Shown here: positions 1 to 6,126 of the stretch, one piece after another | Position numbering within the stretch: the first letter of the stretch is position 1 | Layout: the number at the start of each line of letters is the position of its first letter | DNA from: Tateyamaria sp. | Lineage (GTDB): Bacteria; Pseudomonadota; Alphaproteobacteria; Rhodobacterales; Rhodobacteraceae | Assembly (NCBI GenBank): GCA_018668195.1 | Contig: JABITU010000319.1 | Coordinates: 1-6,274, forward strand | Reading direction: 5' to 3' | DNA: 6,274 nucleotides | Notes under the pieces: generated by a model | What the model was told of the DNA's origin: nothing | Seen by the model: only the letters and a program-made list of their open reading frames with translations | Database searches by the model: none | Program-made: the position numbers and the translations under genes

Positions 1-212
1 GCCTCGTCTGCCATGGCCTGAACGGATGTTGCGTTTGAAACGTCGACCTGCGCGCTGATCCCGCCGATCTCGCGGGCCACCTCTGCGGCACCCTCACTAT
101 TGATATCCGCGACCATAACTCGGGCACCTGCGGCGGCAAAGGCGCGCGCAATCCCGTGACCAAATCCACTGGCTGCGCCGGTAACGATAGCGGTTTTACT
201 GTCAAGCTGCAT
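1..212 (-). CDS. Short-chain dehydrogenase/reductase, N-terminal part (runs off left edge)
   Basis: This is an NAD(P)-dependent oxidoreductase of the classical SDR family. Only the first 70 residues are visible; the active-site half lies beyond the left edge. The cofactor motif TGAASGFG sits at residues 11-18 of a Rossmann fold. The acidic residue D36 at the end of the second beta strand (VADIN) points to NAD(H) rather than NADP(H). D57-V58 matches the conserved DV pair that contacts the adenine ring. The ATG at 212-210 is supported by a GGAG Shine-Dalgarno at 220-223, seven bases upstream. It follows another SDR gene on the same strand and is probably co-transcribed with it. The two SDRs differ clearly in their N-termini, so they are not a recent duplication. 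Family membership is secure; the substrate is unknown. Confidence 0.9.
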   Translation of the reverse strand, partial: MQLDSKTAIVTGAASGFGHGIARAFAAAGARVMVADINSEGAAEVAREIGGISAQVDVSNATSVQAMADE

Positions 213-227
213 GAGAATACTCCAAGA

Positions 228-308
228 TTAAACTGCGCCTAAGCGCGTAAAAGGCATCGCAAGCATGTGGCCAACGTTTTCAAGCACATGGTTGCCGGTG
301 TTTGGCAT
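228..308 (-). CDS. Possible 26-residue small ORF coupled to the upstream SDR stop
   Basis: The ATG at 308-306 overlaps the TGA of the upstream SDR as TGATG, the arrangement typical of termination-reinitiation. The frame ends with TAA at 230-228, before the Shine-Dalgarno of the next SDR. The peptide starts MPNTGNHVLENVGHM and ends PFTRLGAV. It has an ordinary soluble composition and no signal peptide or membrane segment. I do not recognise it. It could be a real short peptide, the remnant of a degraded gene, or chance: a 27-codon frame is short enough to arise at random. It has no Shine-Dalgarno of its own, so translation would depend on coupling. Confidence 0.3.
   Translation of the reverse strand: MPNTGNHVLENVGHMLAMPFTRLGAV
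264..290. repeat. Inverted repeat between the two SDR genes
   Basis: Perfect 6-base arms CATGTG (264-269) and CACATG (285-290) are separated by 15 bases. On the minus-strand transcript they could form a small hairpin in the gap between the two SDR genes. There is no T-run after it, so it is not an intrinsic terminator. Arms this short can occur by chance. Confidence 0.25.
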
Positions 309-1027
309 CAGTAGGTCGCGCGCCCCCCAGACTGATCAAAGCAAAAGCCGGTGGTAAAGCTCGCCTCATCCGAGGCCAGCCAGCACGCCATCGCGGCAAT
401 CTCTGCAATGGTGCCAAAGCGGCCCATGGGGATCTTGGATTGCATAAAGTCGATGTGTTCTTGGGTCATCTGATCGAAAATCGCAGTGCGCACGGCGGCG
501 GGTGCGATGGCGTTGCAGGTCACACCAGTTGTTGCCAGTTCCTTGCCCAGTGATTTGGTCAGCCCGATGACCCCAGCCTTTGAGGCGGAATAGGCAGGGG
601 CGTTCGGGTTCCCGTCTTTCCCTGCGATGGAGGCGATGTTGACAATACGACCCCAGCCCTTGTCCCGCATGAGTGGGGCTGCGGCCCGGCAACAGTAAAA
701 AATAGCATTCAGGTTCAGGTTATGCACCTTGAGCCAGTCTTCGACGGGGTACTCCCATGTGGTTGTATTTGGGCCGGTGATGCCTGCAGAACAAACCAGA
801 ATATCGGGCGCCGCCTGTGCCATGGCGGTTGCTACTGCGGCATGGTTGGTGACGTCGATCTGGCGGGTTGAATGAGCGCCTGTTGCTGCAAGTGCATTTG
901 CATCAATGTCCCAGACTTCGACAGTCCCACCTTCGGCTGCAATGCGGTTGGCGATACCCCGGCCAAGTCCGGATGCCCCGCCTGTGACGACAGCATGGCG
1001 ACCTTGAAATCGATTTTCAAAAATCAT
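308..1027 (-). CDS. Short-chain dehydrogenase/reductase (SDR), complete
   Basis: This is a 239-residue classical SDR, the normal length for the family, expected to act as a soluble NAD-dependent alcohol/ketone oxidoreductase. The glycine motif TGGASGLG is at residues 15-22. D40 after the second strand (VWDID) suggests NAD(H) preference. The usual NNAG is replaced by C79-S80-A81-G82. The catalytic tetrad is visible as N105, S133, Y146 and K150 (YSASK). The protein ends in SGGRATY, a tail I associate from memory with 2-keto-3-deoxy-sugar-acid (rhamnonate/fuconate-type) 4-dehydrogenases, often annotated as 3-oxoacyl-ACP reductase (FabG-like). That assignment is tentative. The ATG at 1027-1025 is supported by AGGAG at 1036-1040, eight bases upstream. 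It lies 89 bp downstream of the aldehyde dehydrogenase gene and probably shares its transcript. Confidence 0.95.
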   Translation of the reverse strand: MIFENRFQGRHAVVTGGASGLGRGIANRIAAEGGTVEVWDIDANALAATGAHSTRQIDVTNHAAVATAMAQAAPDILVCSAGITGPNTTTWEYPVEDWLKVHNLNLNAIFYCCRAAAPLMRDKGWGRIVNIASIAGKDGNPNAPAYSASKAGVIGLTKSLGKELATTGVTCNAIAPAAVRTAIFDQMTQEHIDFMQSKIPMGRFGTIAEIAAMACWLASDEASFTTGFCFDQSGGRATY

Positions 1028-1035
1028 GAGGTGTG

Positions 1036-1057
1036 CTCCTGTTGCAGGTGGGGCAAC
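1036..1057 (-). promoter_or_regulatory. SDR ribosome-binding site abutting a small hairpin
   Basis: On the minus strand, AGGAG (1036-1040) serves the SDR start at 1027. Directly 5' of it are perfect 5-base arms GTTGC (1041-1045) and GCAAC (1053-1057) with a 7-base loop. The stem ends immediately next to the Shine-Dalgarno. It could be a transcript-stabilising or ribosome-modulating hairpin, but the stem is short. The ribosome-binding site itself is solid; a role for the hairpin is inference. Confidence 0.4.
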
Positions 1058-1062
1058 GGTCT

Positions 1063-1075
1063 ATATGGCTCATAT
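1063..1075. repeat. ATATG-GCT-CATAT dyad in the ALDH-SDR gap
   Basis: Perfect 5-base arms ATATG (1063-1067) and CATAT (1071-1075) flank a 3-base centre, midway in the 89-bp gap between the aldehyde dehydrogenase and the SDR. It could be a protein-binding dyad or a weak RNA hairpin. A second imperfect stem lies at 1080-1101 (AGCCCA against TGAGCT, with one wobble pair in the RNA). Neither is followed by a T-run in the direction of transcription, so I do not call a terminator. No convincing -35/-10 pair was found in this gap. Confidence 0.25.
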
Positions 1076-1116
1076 GTCTAGCCCAAGTGTGATCCTGAGC
1101 TTGTAAAAGGAAATAT

Positions 1117-2559
1117 TTAGCCATGATGTGCCGCGACAGTTTTGAGGGTTGAAAAGCCGTAAAGCGCCTCGAATCCTTTTTCGCGTCCATGGCCGGATTT
1201 TCCGATCCCGCCAAAGGGCAGCTCAACCCCGCCACCTGCGCCGTAATTGTTTATAAACACTTGCCCGGCGCGCAACGCCTTGGCCAATCGCATTTGCCGC
1301 GCGCCATTTGCAGTCCAGACACTGGCCACAAGCCCGTATTCTGTCGCGTTTGCGATCGCGATCGCGTCTGCTTCGGTATCAAAGGGAATAAGAACCTGTA
1401 CAGGGCCAAAAATTTCCTGCTGAGCCAGCACGTGGTCGGGTGGCACATCTGCAAACAGGGTTGGCACCACGAAAGCGCCGGTTTTAGGGGCATCCCGCAT
1501 ATGACCGGTCGCCGCAATACGCAGGTCAGAACCTTGTTCCAGAAACCCGTTCACGACTTCCTTTTGTCGCGCCGAAATCAGTGGCCCGACGCGCAGATCA
1601 TTCATTGCTGGGCCGACGCTCAGTTCCTCATAAGCGGTGGCCATCCGATCGCACACCGCATCATAGAGCCCCCGTTGCACGAGGATCCGCGAAGAGGCCG
1701 AACAGGTTTGCCCCGCGTTCTGGATGCCCGCATTGACCAGAACGGGAAGTGCTGAGTCCAGATCCGCGTCGTCAAAGACCACCTGCGGTGACTTTCCGCC
1801 AAGCTCCAGCGTGACCGGCACAACGTTCTTGCCTGCCGCCTGTTGGACCAGAGCACCGGTGCGCACCGATCCGGTAAAGCTGATATGTTGCACATTGTGG
1901 TGGCCGGCCAATGCCGCACCCGCTTCGGCGCCAAGGCCGGGCACAATATTTAGGGCCCCGTCCGGCAGGCCGGCATCCTGACAGATGCGGCCAAAGGCCA
2001 GCGCGGTCAGGCACGCCTCTTCGGCGGGTTTCAGAACACAGGCATTGCCCATGGCAAGCGCAGCACCGACGCTGCGCCCGATGATCTGCATCGGGTAGTT
2101 CCAAGGCACGATATGCCCGGTAACCCCATGCGGCTCGCGCAGAGTATAGACGGTGTAGCCGTCCAGATAGGGGATGGTTACACCCGTTATCTTGTCTGCC
2201 GCCCCGCCGTAAAACTCCATGTACCGGGCAAGAGCCACTGCATCAGCGCGTGCCTGACTGAGCGGCTTGCCCACGTCATGCGCCTCGATCACGGCAAGTG
2301 TGTCCACGTGCTCCAGAACGCGGCGACCAATATTGCTTAGGATACGGCCGCGTTCGGAGGCCGTCATCCGCCCCCAATCCGCGGCGCGCGCGGTATGTGC
2401 TGCAGCAACTGCTGCGTCAATATCCTCGGCTGTGCCGCGGGCAATTTTCGCAAGCAGACTGCCGTCTGACGGATTGGCAAGATCGATCGTCTGCGCGGTT
2501 TGGCACCATGTGCCGCCAATCAGCATTTCGGTGGGATCGAACCACAGGGCATCATGCAT
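1117..2559 (-). CDS. NAD(P)-dependent aldehyde dehydrogenase (ALDH superfamily)
   Basis: This 480-residue soluble enzyme should oxidise an aldehyde to the carboxylic acid using NAD(P)+. Family length and all key residues are present: the oxyanion-hole N154 in PWNYP, cofactor lysine K177 (LKPAEE), the FTGSVRTG cofactor loop at 228-235, general base E252 (LELGGKSPQ), nucleophile C286 (GQTCS), and E382 in EIFGPV. The C-terminus carries the usual LPFGGIGKSGHGRE stretch. It resembles the betaine-aldehyde / gamma-aminobutyraldehyde-type branch more than phosphorylating or CoA-acylating ALDHs, but the substrate is not determined. An in-frame ATG at 2592 would add 11 residues; I prefer 2559 because AAAGGA (2566-2571) sits six bases upstream and MHDALWFDP gives a normal N-terminus. 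The start overlaps the end of the ABC ATPase gene by 8 nt, so catabolism and uptake are coupled. Confidence 0.96.
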   Translation of the reverse strand: MHDALWFDPTEMLIGGTWCQTAQTIDLANPSDGSLLAKIARGTAEDIDAAVAAAHTARAADWGRMTASERGRILSNIGRRVLEHVDTLAVIEAHDVGKPLSQARADAVALARYMEFYGGAADKITGVTIPYLDGYTVYTLREPHGVTGHIVPWNYPMQIIGRSVGAALAMGNACVLKPAEEACLTALAFGRICQDAGLPDGALNIVPGLGAEAGAALAGHHNVQHISFTGSVRTGALVQQAAGKNVVPVTLELGGKSPQVVFDDADLDSALPVLVNAGIQNAGQTCSASSRILVQRGLYDAVCDRMATAYEELSVGPAMNDLRVGPLISARQKEVVNGFLEQGSDLRIAATGHMRDAPKTGAFVVPTLFADVPPDHVLAQQEIFGPVQVLIPFDTEADAIAIANATEYGLVASVWTANGARQMRLAKALRAGQVFINNYGAGGGVELPFGGIGKSGHGREKGFEALYGFSTLKTVAAHHG

Positions 2560-4141
2560 ATCGGTTCCTTTCTGGCAAAATGGGTGCCGCATCTATTAGC
2601 GTGCGGGTGTAGGGATGTTGTGGGTTTTTAAACACAGCACTTGTTTGGCCCTGTTCTACGATTTTTCCATTTTGCATCACCATAACGCTGTCTGTGATTG
2701 TGCGCACAACACTAAGGTCATGGGAAATAAACAGGTAAGTCAGATTGTACTGGCCGCACAGCTCAGCAATCAGGTCGAGGATCTGCGCCCGAACCGATAC
2801 GTCAAGCGCGCTGACGGCTTCGTCGAACACAATCAACTCTGGGCGGATGATCAGTGCGCGGGCGATGGCGATCCGCTGTCGCTGCCCCCCGGAAAACTGA
2901 TGTGGGTATTTCGTGGCATCATCAGGTGACAGGCCAACGTCGGTCAGAGCGGCGGCCACGCGGTCCGCCCGTTCTGCTAAAGAGGGTTTTTGCTCCAGCA
3001 GGTGAAACGGTTCGGTGATCAGTCGCGCAACCCGGTGTCTGGGGTTGAAGCTGCCATAGGGATCCTGGAACACCACTTGCATACGGCGACGTACGTCTAG
3101 GTTTGGCTTCCCCGCCGAAAACACTGGCACATCTCCAAGCGTGATCGCGCCGCCCTGCACCGGTTCCAGCCCAAGGATTGCGCGGGTCAAGGTTGATTTG
3201 CCGCAGCCGCTTTCGCCAACAAGGCCGACGCGCGCACCCCTTTGGATGTCGAAACTGACCCTGTCTATTGCACGCATTTGACCGGGGTGTCGAAACAGCG
3301 CAGTCCGCGGCAAAGGATAATCGCGGATCACATTTTGCACCTTCAGCAGCGGTTCAGCCTCGACCGTATCTGGCAAGGTGACGTGATGGGACGAAGCCGC
3401 AAACAGCGCCTTGGTGTAGAGGTGTTGCGGCGCATCCAATAGTGCGGACGTTTCGCCAGTTTCGACGATGCGGCCGTGCTGCATGACGGCAATCCGGTTC
3501 GCCATGGATGCGACAACTGCCAGATCATGGGTGATCATCATCAACCCCATGTCATCCTCGCCGGCAAGATCGACGAGAAGATCAAGGATTTGCGCCTGTG
3601 TCGTAACATCCAGCGCTGTCGTCGGCTCGTCTGCGATCAACAGCCTAGGGCCGCAAGCAATTGCAATGGCGATCACCACACGTTGGCGCTGCCCACCAGA
3701 CAAGGCATGCTGATAGCGCGACGGCGGCACCTTGTCGGGTGGCAATCCTACGCGGGTCAAAACTTCGGCAGCGCGCCTTATTGGATCAAGGTCAGGTCGG
3801 TGCAGTCGGACTGCCTCAGCCACTTGAGCGCCAATGGTTTGCACCGGGTTAAGAGCTGTCATTGGTTCCTGAAACACCATACCGACCGTGTTGCCGCGCA
3901 ATGCGCACATCTGCGCCTCGGGTGTTGCGGTCACTTCCTGACCATCGAGCGTAATATGCCCAGTCGTGGTGCTGCCTTGGGGCAAAAGTTGCATTACGGC
4001 CAGTGCGGTCATCGATTTCCCTGAGCCGCTTTCGCCGGTGATTGCAACAACCTCACCCTGATCAACGCATAGCGACACATCCCGAAGAATAGGCGCGCCG
4101 TTTATGGTCAGTGAAATGTTCCGAATGTCGAGCAGGCTCAT
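2552..4141 (-). CDS. Peptide-type ABC importer, fused two-domain ATP-binding protein
   Basis: This 529-residue cytoplasmic protein powers import by ATP hydrolysis. It fuses two ATPase domains that are separate in DppD/DppF or OppD/OppF, as in GsiA- or YejF-type proteins. Domain 1 (about 1-255): Walker A GESGSGKS at 36-43, Q-loop Q91, signature LSGGQ at 147-151, Walker B LLIADE at 167-172, switch H205. Domain 2 (about 262-529): Walker A GESGCGKST at 309-317, Q359, signature FSGGQ at 416-420, Walker B LIVFDE at 436-441, H474. Both domains end with the oligopeptide-family motif (QHLYTKAL; PQHPYTRTL). All catalytic positions are intact in both halves. The ATG at 4141-4139 overlaps the permease TGA (ATGA). 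The frame stays open upstream as far as 4489, but that extension is an off-frame reading of the permease and lacks family similarity. The gene overlaps the ALDH start by 8 nt. Confidence 0.96.
   Translation of the reverse strand: MSLLDIRNISLTINGAPILRDVSLCVDQGEVVAITGESGSGKSMTALAVMQLLPQGSTTTGHITLDGQEVTATPEAQMCALRGNTVGMVFQEPMTALNPVQTIGAQVAEAVRLHRPDLDPIRRAAEVLTRVGLPPDKVPPSRYQHALSGGQRQRVVIAIAIACGPRLLIADEPTTALDVTTQAQILDLLVDLAGEDDMGLMMITHDLAVVASMANRIAVMQHGRIVETGETSALLDAPQHLYTKALFAASSHHVTLPDTVEAEPLLKVQNVIRDYPLPRTALFRHPGQMRAIDRVSFDIQRGARVGLVGESGCGKSTLTRAILGLEPVQGGAITLGDVPVFSAGKPNLDVRRRMQVVFQDPYGSFNPRHRVARLITEPFHLLEQKPSLAERADRVAAALTDVGLSPDDATKYPHQFSGGQRQRIAIARALIIRPELIVFDEAVSALDVSVRAQILDLIAELCGQYNLTYLFISHDLSVVRTITDSVMVMQNGKIVEQGQTSAVFKNPQHPYTRTLIDAAPILPERNRYA
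2566..2571 (-). promoter_or_regulatory. Ribosome-binding site of the aldehyde dehydrogenase
   Basis: AAAGGA on the minus strand lies six bases before the ATG at 2559-2557, inside the last codons of the ATPase gene. It decides the ALDH start in favour of 2559 over the upstream in-frame ATG at 2592, and it lets ALDH be translated in coupling with the transporter gene. Confidence 0.7.
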
Positions 4142-4953
4142 GACCGGGCCACCCGAAGCCTTGGGTCCAACACATCGCGCAGGCCGTCGCCCAGTAGGTT
4201 CAGGCCCAGAACGGTAAGGATAATCGCAAAGCCGGGCACAAGCGCCATATGTGGCGCGATGCTGACCAGTGTTTGTGCGTCTGCCAGCATCCGCCCCCAG
4301 CTGGGCGTTGGCGGCTGTGCGCCAAGACCCACATACGACAGAGCCGCCTCGGCGAGAATACCAAGCGAGAACTGTATAGTCGCCTGCACAATTAGCAGGT
4401 TGGCGATATTGGGCAGGATATGCTCGGCGCTGATCCATGCGGCGCCCTTGCCAGAAACCCGTGCAGCAAGGATGAATTCGCGCGCCCACAGTGACAGCGC
4501 ACCACCCCGTGTGACCCGTGCAAATACTGGAATATTGAAAATGCCGATAGCAATGATCGCATTGATCGCCCCTGCACCGAAAATGGCGGTGATCAGGATC
4601 GCGATGACCAAGGACGGAAAGGCAAAGATCAGATCGTTACCACGCATGATGATTTCATCTGCCCAGCTGCCGCGTCTGGCTGCGGCCCACAGTCCAAGCG
4701 GTACGCCCAAGCTAAAGCCAATGCCAACCGCCACGACGGCCACTGCAATTGATGTGCGCGCGCCCACCATGATCATCGAAAAGATGTCGCGCCCGAAATG
4801 ATCTGTTCCCAGCCAGTGCACGCCATTCGGGGCTTGAAGCTTGGATGGAATATCCATTGCGGTATGCTCGAACGGTGTCCAGACAAAGGACATAAGGGCG
4901 GCCAGAACCATCAGCGCAGACAGCGCCCCACCAAAGATCAGATTGCGGTTCAT
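4138..4953 (-). CDS. Peptide-type ABC importer permease, DppC family
   Basis: This 271-residue inner-membrane protein should form half of the translocation channel of a dipeptide/oligopeptide/nickel/opine-type importer. An N-terminal membrane helix spans roughly residues 5-25. The DppC hallmark GTDHFGRDIFS follows at 49-59. Several further hydrophobic helices follow, and the cytoplasmic EAA loop that docks onto the ATPase is at about 158-182 (REFILAARVSGKGA, then HILPN). It ends with the family's DPRLR motif. The ATG at 4953-4951 overlaps the TGA of the preceding permease (ATGA) and has GAGGT at 4961-4965 seven bases upstream. Its own TGA overlaps the ATPase ATG in the same way. Family and role are secure; the transported compound is not. 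Confidence 0.96.
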   Translation of the reverse strand: MNRNLIFGGALSALMVLAALMSFVWTPFEHTAMDIPSKLQAPNGVHWLGTDHFGRDIFSMIMVGARTSIAVAVVAVGIGFSLGVPLGLWAAARRGSWADEIIMRGNDLIFAFPSLVIAILITAIFGAGAINAIIAIGIFNIPVFARVTRGGALSLWAREFILAARVSGKGAAWISAEHILPNIANLLIVQATIQFSLGILAEAALSYVGLGAQPPTPSWGRMLADAQTLVSIAPHMALVPGFAIILTVLGLNLLGDGLRDVLDPRLRVARS

Positions 4954-5897
4954 GTGCGTGACCTCAGTCGCGGATCAACAGCAGCATAGGCCAGATCGAC
5001 CGCAAAGTTCACCACAATGACAGCGAACACCAGCAGCATTGTTATCGATTCAACCACGATCAGGTCTCTGGCTGAGATCGACTGAAATATCAGTCGCCCA
5101 AGGCCTGGCAAATAGAACACTTGTTCAATGATGATCCCACCCGCCAGAAGAAACGAGAATTGCAACCCCAGGATTGTCAGCACCGGGATCATTGCGTTGC
5201 GCAAGCCGTGACGCCGCAGAGCTTGCGCGCGTGTCAGCCCCTTGGCGCGGGCGGTGCGCATGAAATCTTCACCCAAGACATCTAGCAAGGCAGACCGCAT
5301 GACACGGGCAAGAATTGCGGCCTGTGGCAGGGCCAGCGCAATGGCGGGCAGGGTCAGGGATTTGAACGCTGCAAAGGTGCCCTTGTCCCAGCCCGCAAAG
5401 CCGCCGGCCGAGAACCAGCGCAGATTGATCGCAAAGACAAGCACCAACATCATGGCGAACCAGAAATTGGGAATGGCGATGCCCAATTGGGTCGCGCCCA
5501 TCACGCCGATATCACCGGCCCGGCCGCGTCTGGCCGCCGCATAGATGCCAGCGGGAAAGGCAATCAGGGTTGAAAGCGTCAGCGCATAAAGCGCCAGCGG
5601 CAGCGATACCCAAAGCCGATCCTTTATCATTTCCGACACCGGCGTGCGATATTGATAGGACGTGCCGAAATCCCCATGTGCCATGCCGCCGATCCAGCTC
5701 GCATAGCGCTGCCATTTGGGTTGATCAAGACCCAGCTCAGCCCGCAAAGCTGCCAATGTGTCTTCTTGTGCGTTGATCCCCAGCATGAAGGATGCTGGAT
5801 CACCGGGGGCCACTTCGATCACGGTAAAGATCACCAGCGACGCGATAGCGAGGCTGATCAGCAGAGATATGATCCGTTTCAAAGCGTAGCGCAACAT
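4950..5897 (-). CDS. Peptide-type ABC importer permease, DppB family
   Basis: This 315-residue inner-membrane protein should be the other half of the translocation channel. The first membrane helix (about 9-29) is followed directly by the DppB hallmark EVAPGDPA at 28-35. The periplasmic segment contains GDFGTSY at 75-81. Helices follow at about 98-122, 132-158, 236-257 and 283-307. The EAA loop is at about 211-235 (DFMRTARAKGL, then HGLRNA). The C-terminus is the typical DPRLR tail. I chose the ATG at 5897 because MLRYALKRI is the family's standard N-terminus; a TTG start at 5933 would add 12 residues without family similarity. No strong Shine-Dalgarno is seen before 5897. It is the first gene of the minus-strand unit visible here, and no substrate-binding protein gene lies directly upstream of it. 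Confidence 0.96.
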   Translation of the reverse strand: MLRYALKRIISLLISLAIASLVIFTVIEVAPGDPASFMLGINAQEDTLAALRAELGLDQPKWQRYASWIGGMAHGDFGTSYQYRTPVSEMIKDRLWVSLPLALYALTLSTLIAFPAGIYAAARRGRAGDIGVMGATQLGIAIPNFWFAMMLVLVFAINLRWFSAGGFAGWDKGTFAAFKSLTLPAIALALPQAAILARVMRSALLDVLGEDFMRTARAKGLTRAQALRRHGLRNAMIPVLTILGLQFSFLLAGGIIIEQVFYLPGLGRLIFQSISARDLIVVESITMLLVFAVIVVNFAVDLAYAAVDPRLRSRT

Positions 5898-6126
5898 TAT
5901 GTCGACGTTAGGCGGCTGCTTCGTTACTGGCAAGCGCGTCTGTGAATGTTAATATGTCCTGCGCGCGTCTTTCCGATGCCATTCCCTGCGTCGTTGCACT
6001 TTGCGAGACGGATACCACTCGCAATACCATGCGCAGCTTGGCATTAGGTTTTACTTTGTCCGAGTCCATATCCGCAAAAATAGCAGATCACTTGCCTGTT
6101 CTGCTCATTCTATTACACAAGCTTTC
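5898..6126. other. Divergent intergenic region
   Basis: These 229 bp separate the minus-strand transporter operon from the plus-strand deacetylase-family gene, so promoters for both directions should lie here. The region is visibly more AT-rich than the flanking genes. I found an inverted repeat at 6001-6024 but only weak promoter-like hexamers: minus-strand TTGCGG (6072-6077) with TAAAAC (6048-6053) at 18-bp spacing, and a plus-strand TATTAC at 6111-6116 lacking a good -35. Open frames on both strands here are short and have unremarkable codon use. No RNA gene or mobile element is apparent. Confidence 0.6.
6001..6024. promoter_or_regulatory. 7-10-7 inverted repeat, candidate operator
   Basis: Perfect 7-base arms TTGCGAG (6001-6007) and CTCGCAA (6018-6024) are separated by 10 bases. 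The arm centres are 17 bp apart, roughly one and a half to two helical turns. It lies in the divergent region about 104 bp from the permease start and 103 bp from the deacetylase-family start, an ideal place for a regulator controlling both directions. It has no following T-run and is not a terminator. The binding protein is unknown. Confidence 0.45.

Noticed and set aside
1189..1755. Long plus-strand frame opposite ALDH (and similar ones at 3476-4024 and 4259-4801)
   Set aside because: These are antisense shadows of well-supported minus-strand genes. Their translations show no domain, and they have no upstream Shine-Dalgarno.
4142..4489. N-terminal extension of the ATPase reading frame into the DppC-type permease gene
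   Set aside because: It is an off-frame reading of the permease with no ABC similarity. The ATGA overlap at 4138-4141 gives the natural start.
5898..5933. TTG start giving the DppB-type permease 12 more residues
   Set aside because: The family N-terminus begins at MLRYALKRI (5897), and the extension has no Shine-Dalgarno or family similarity.
5934..5970. Direct repeat GCGCGTCT at 5934-5941 and 5963-5970
   Set aside because: Eight-base GC-rich matches are expected by chance; two copies do not make an array.
5908..6069. Minus-strand 53-codon frame (starts MDSDKVKPNAK, ends NEAAA) stopping 10 nt before the DppB-type permease
   Set aside because: It sits near the permease like a small leader gene, but has no Shine-Dalgarno, no recognisable family and roughly neutral third-base composition. 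It also spans the candidate operator.
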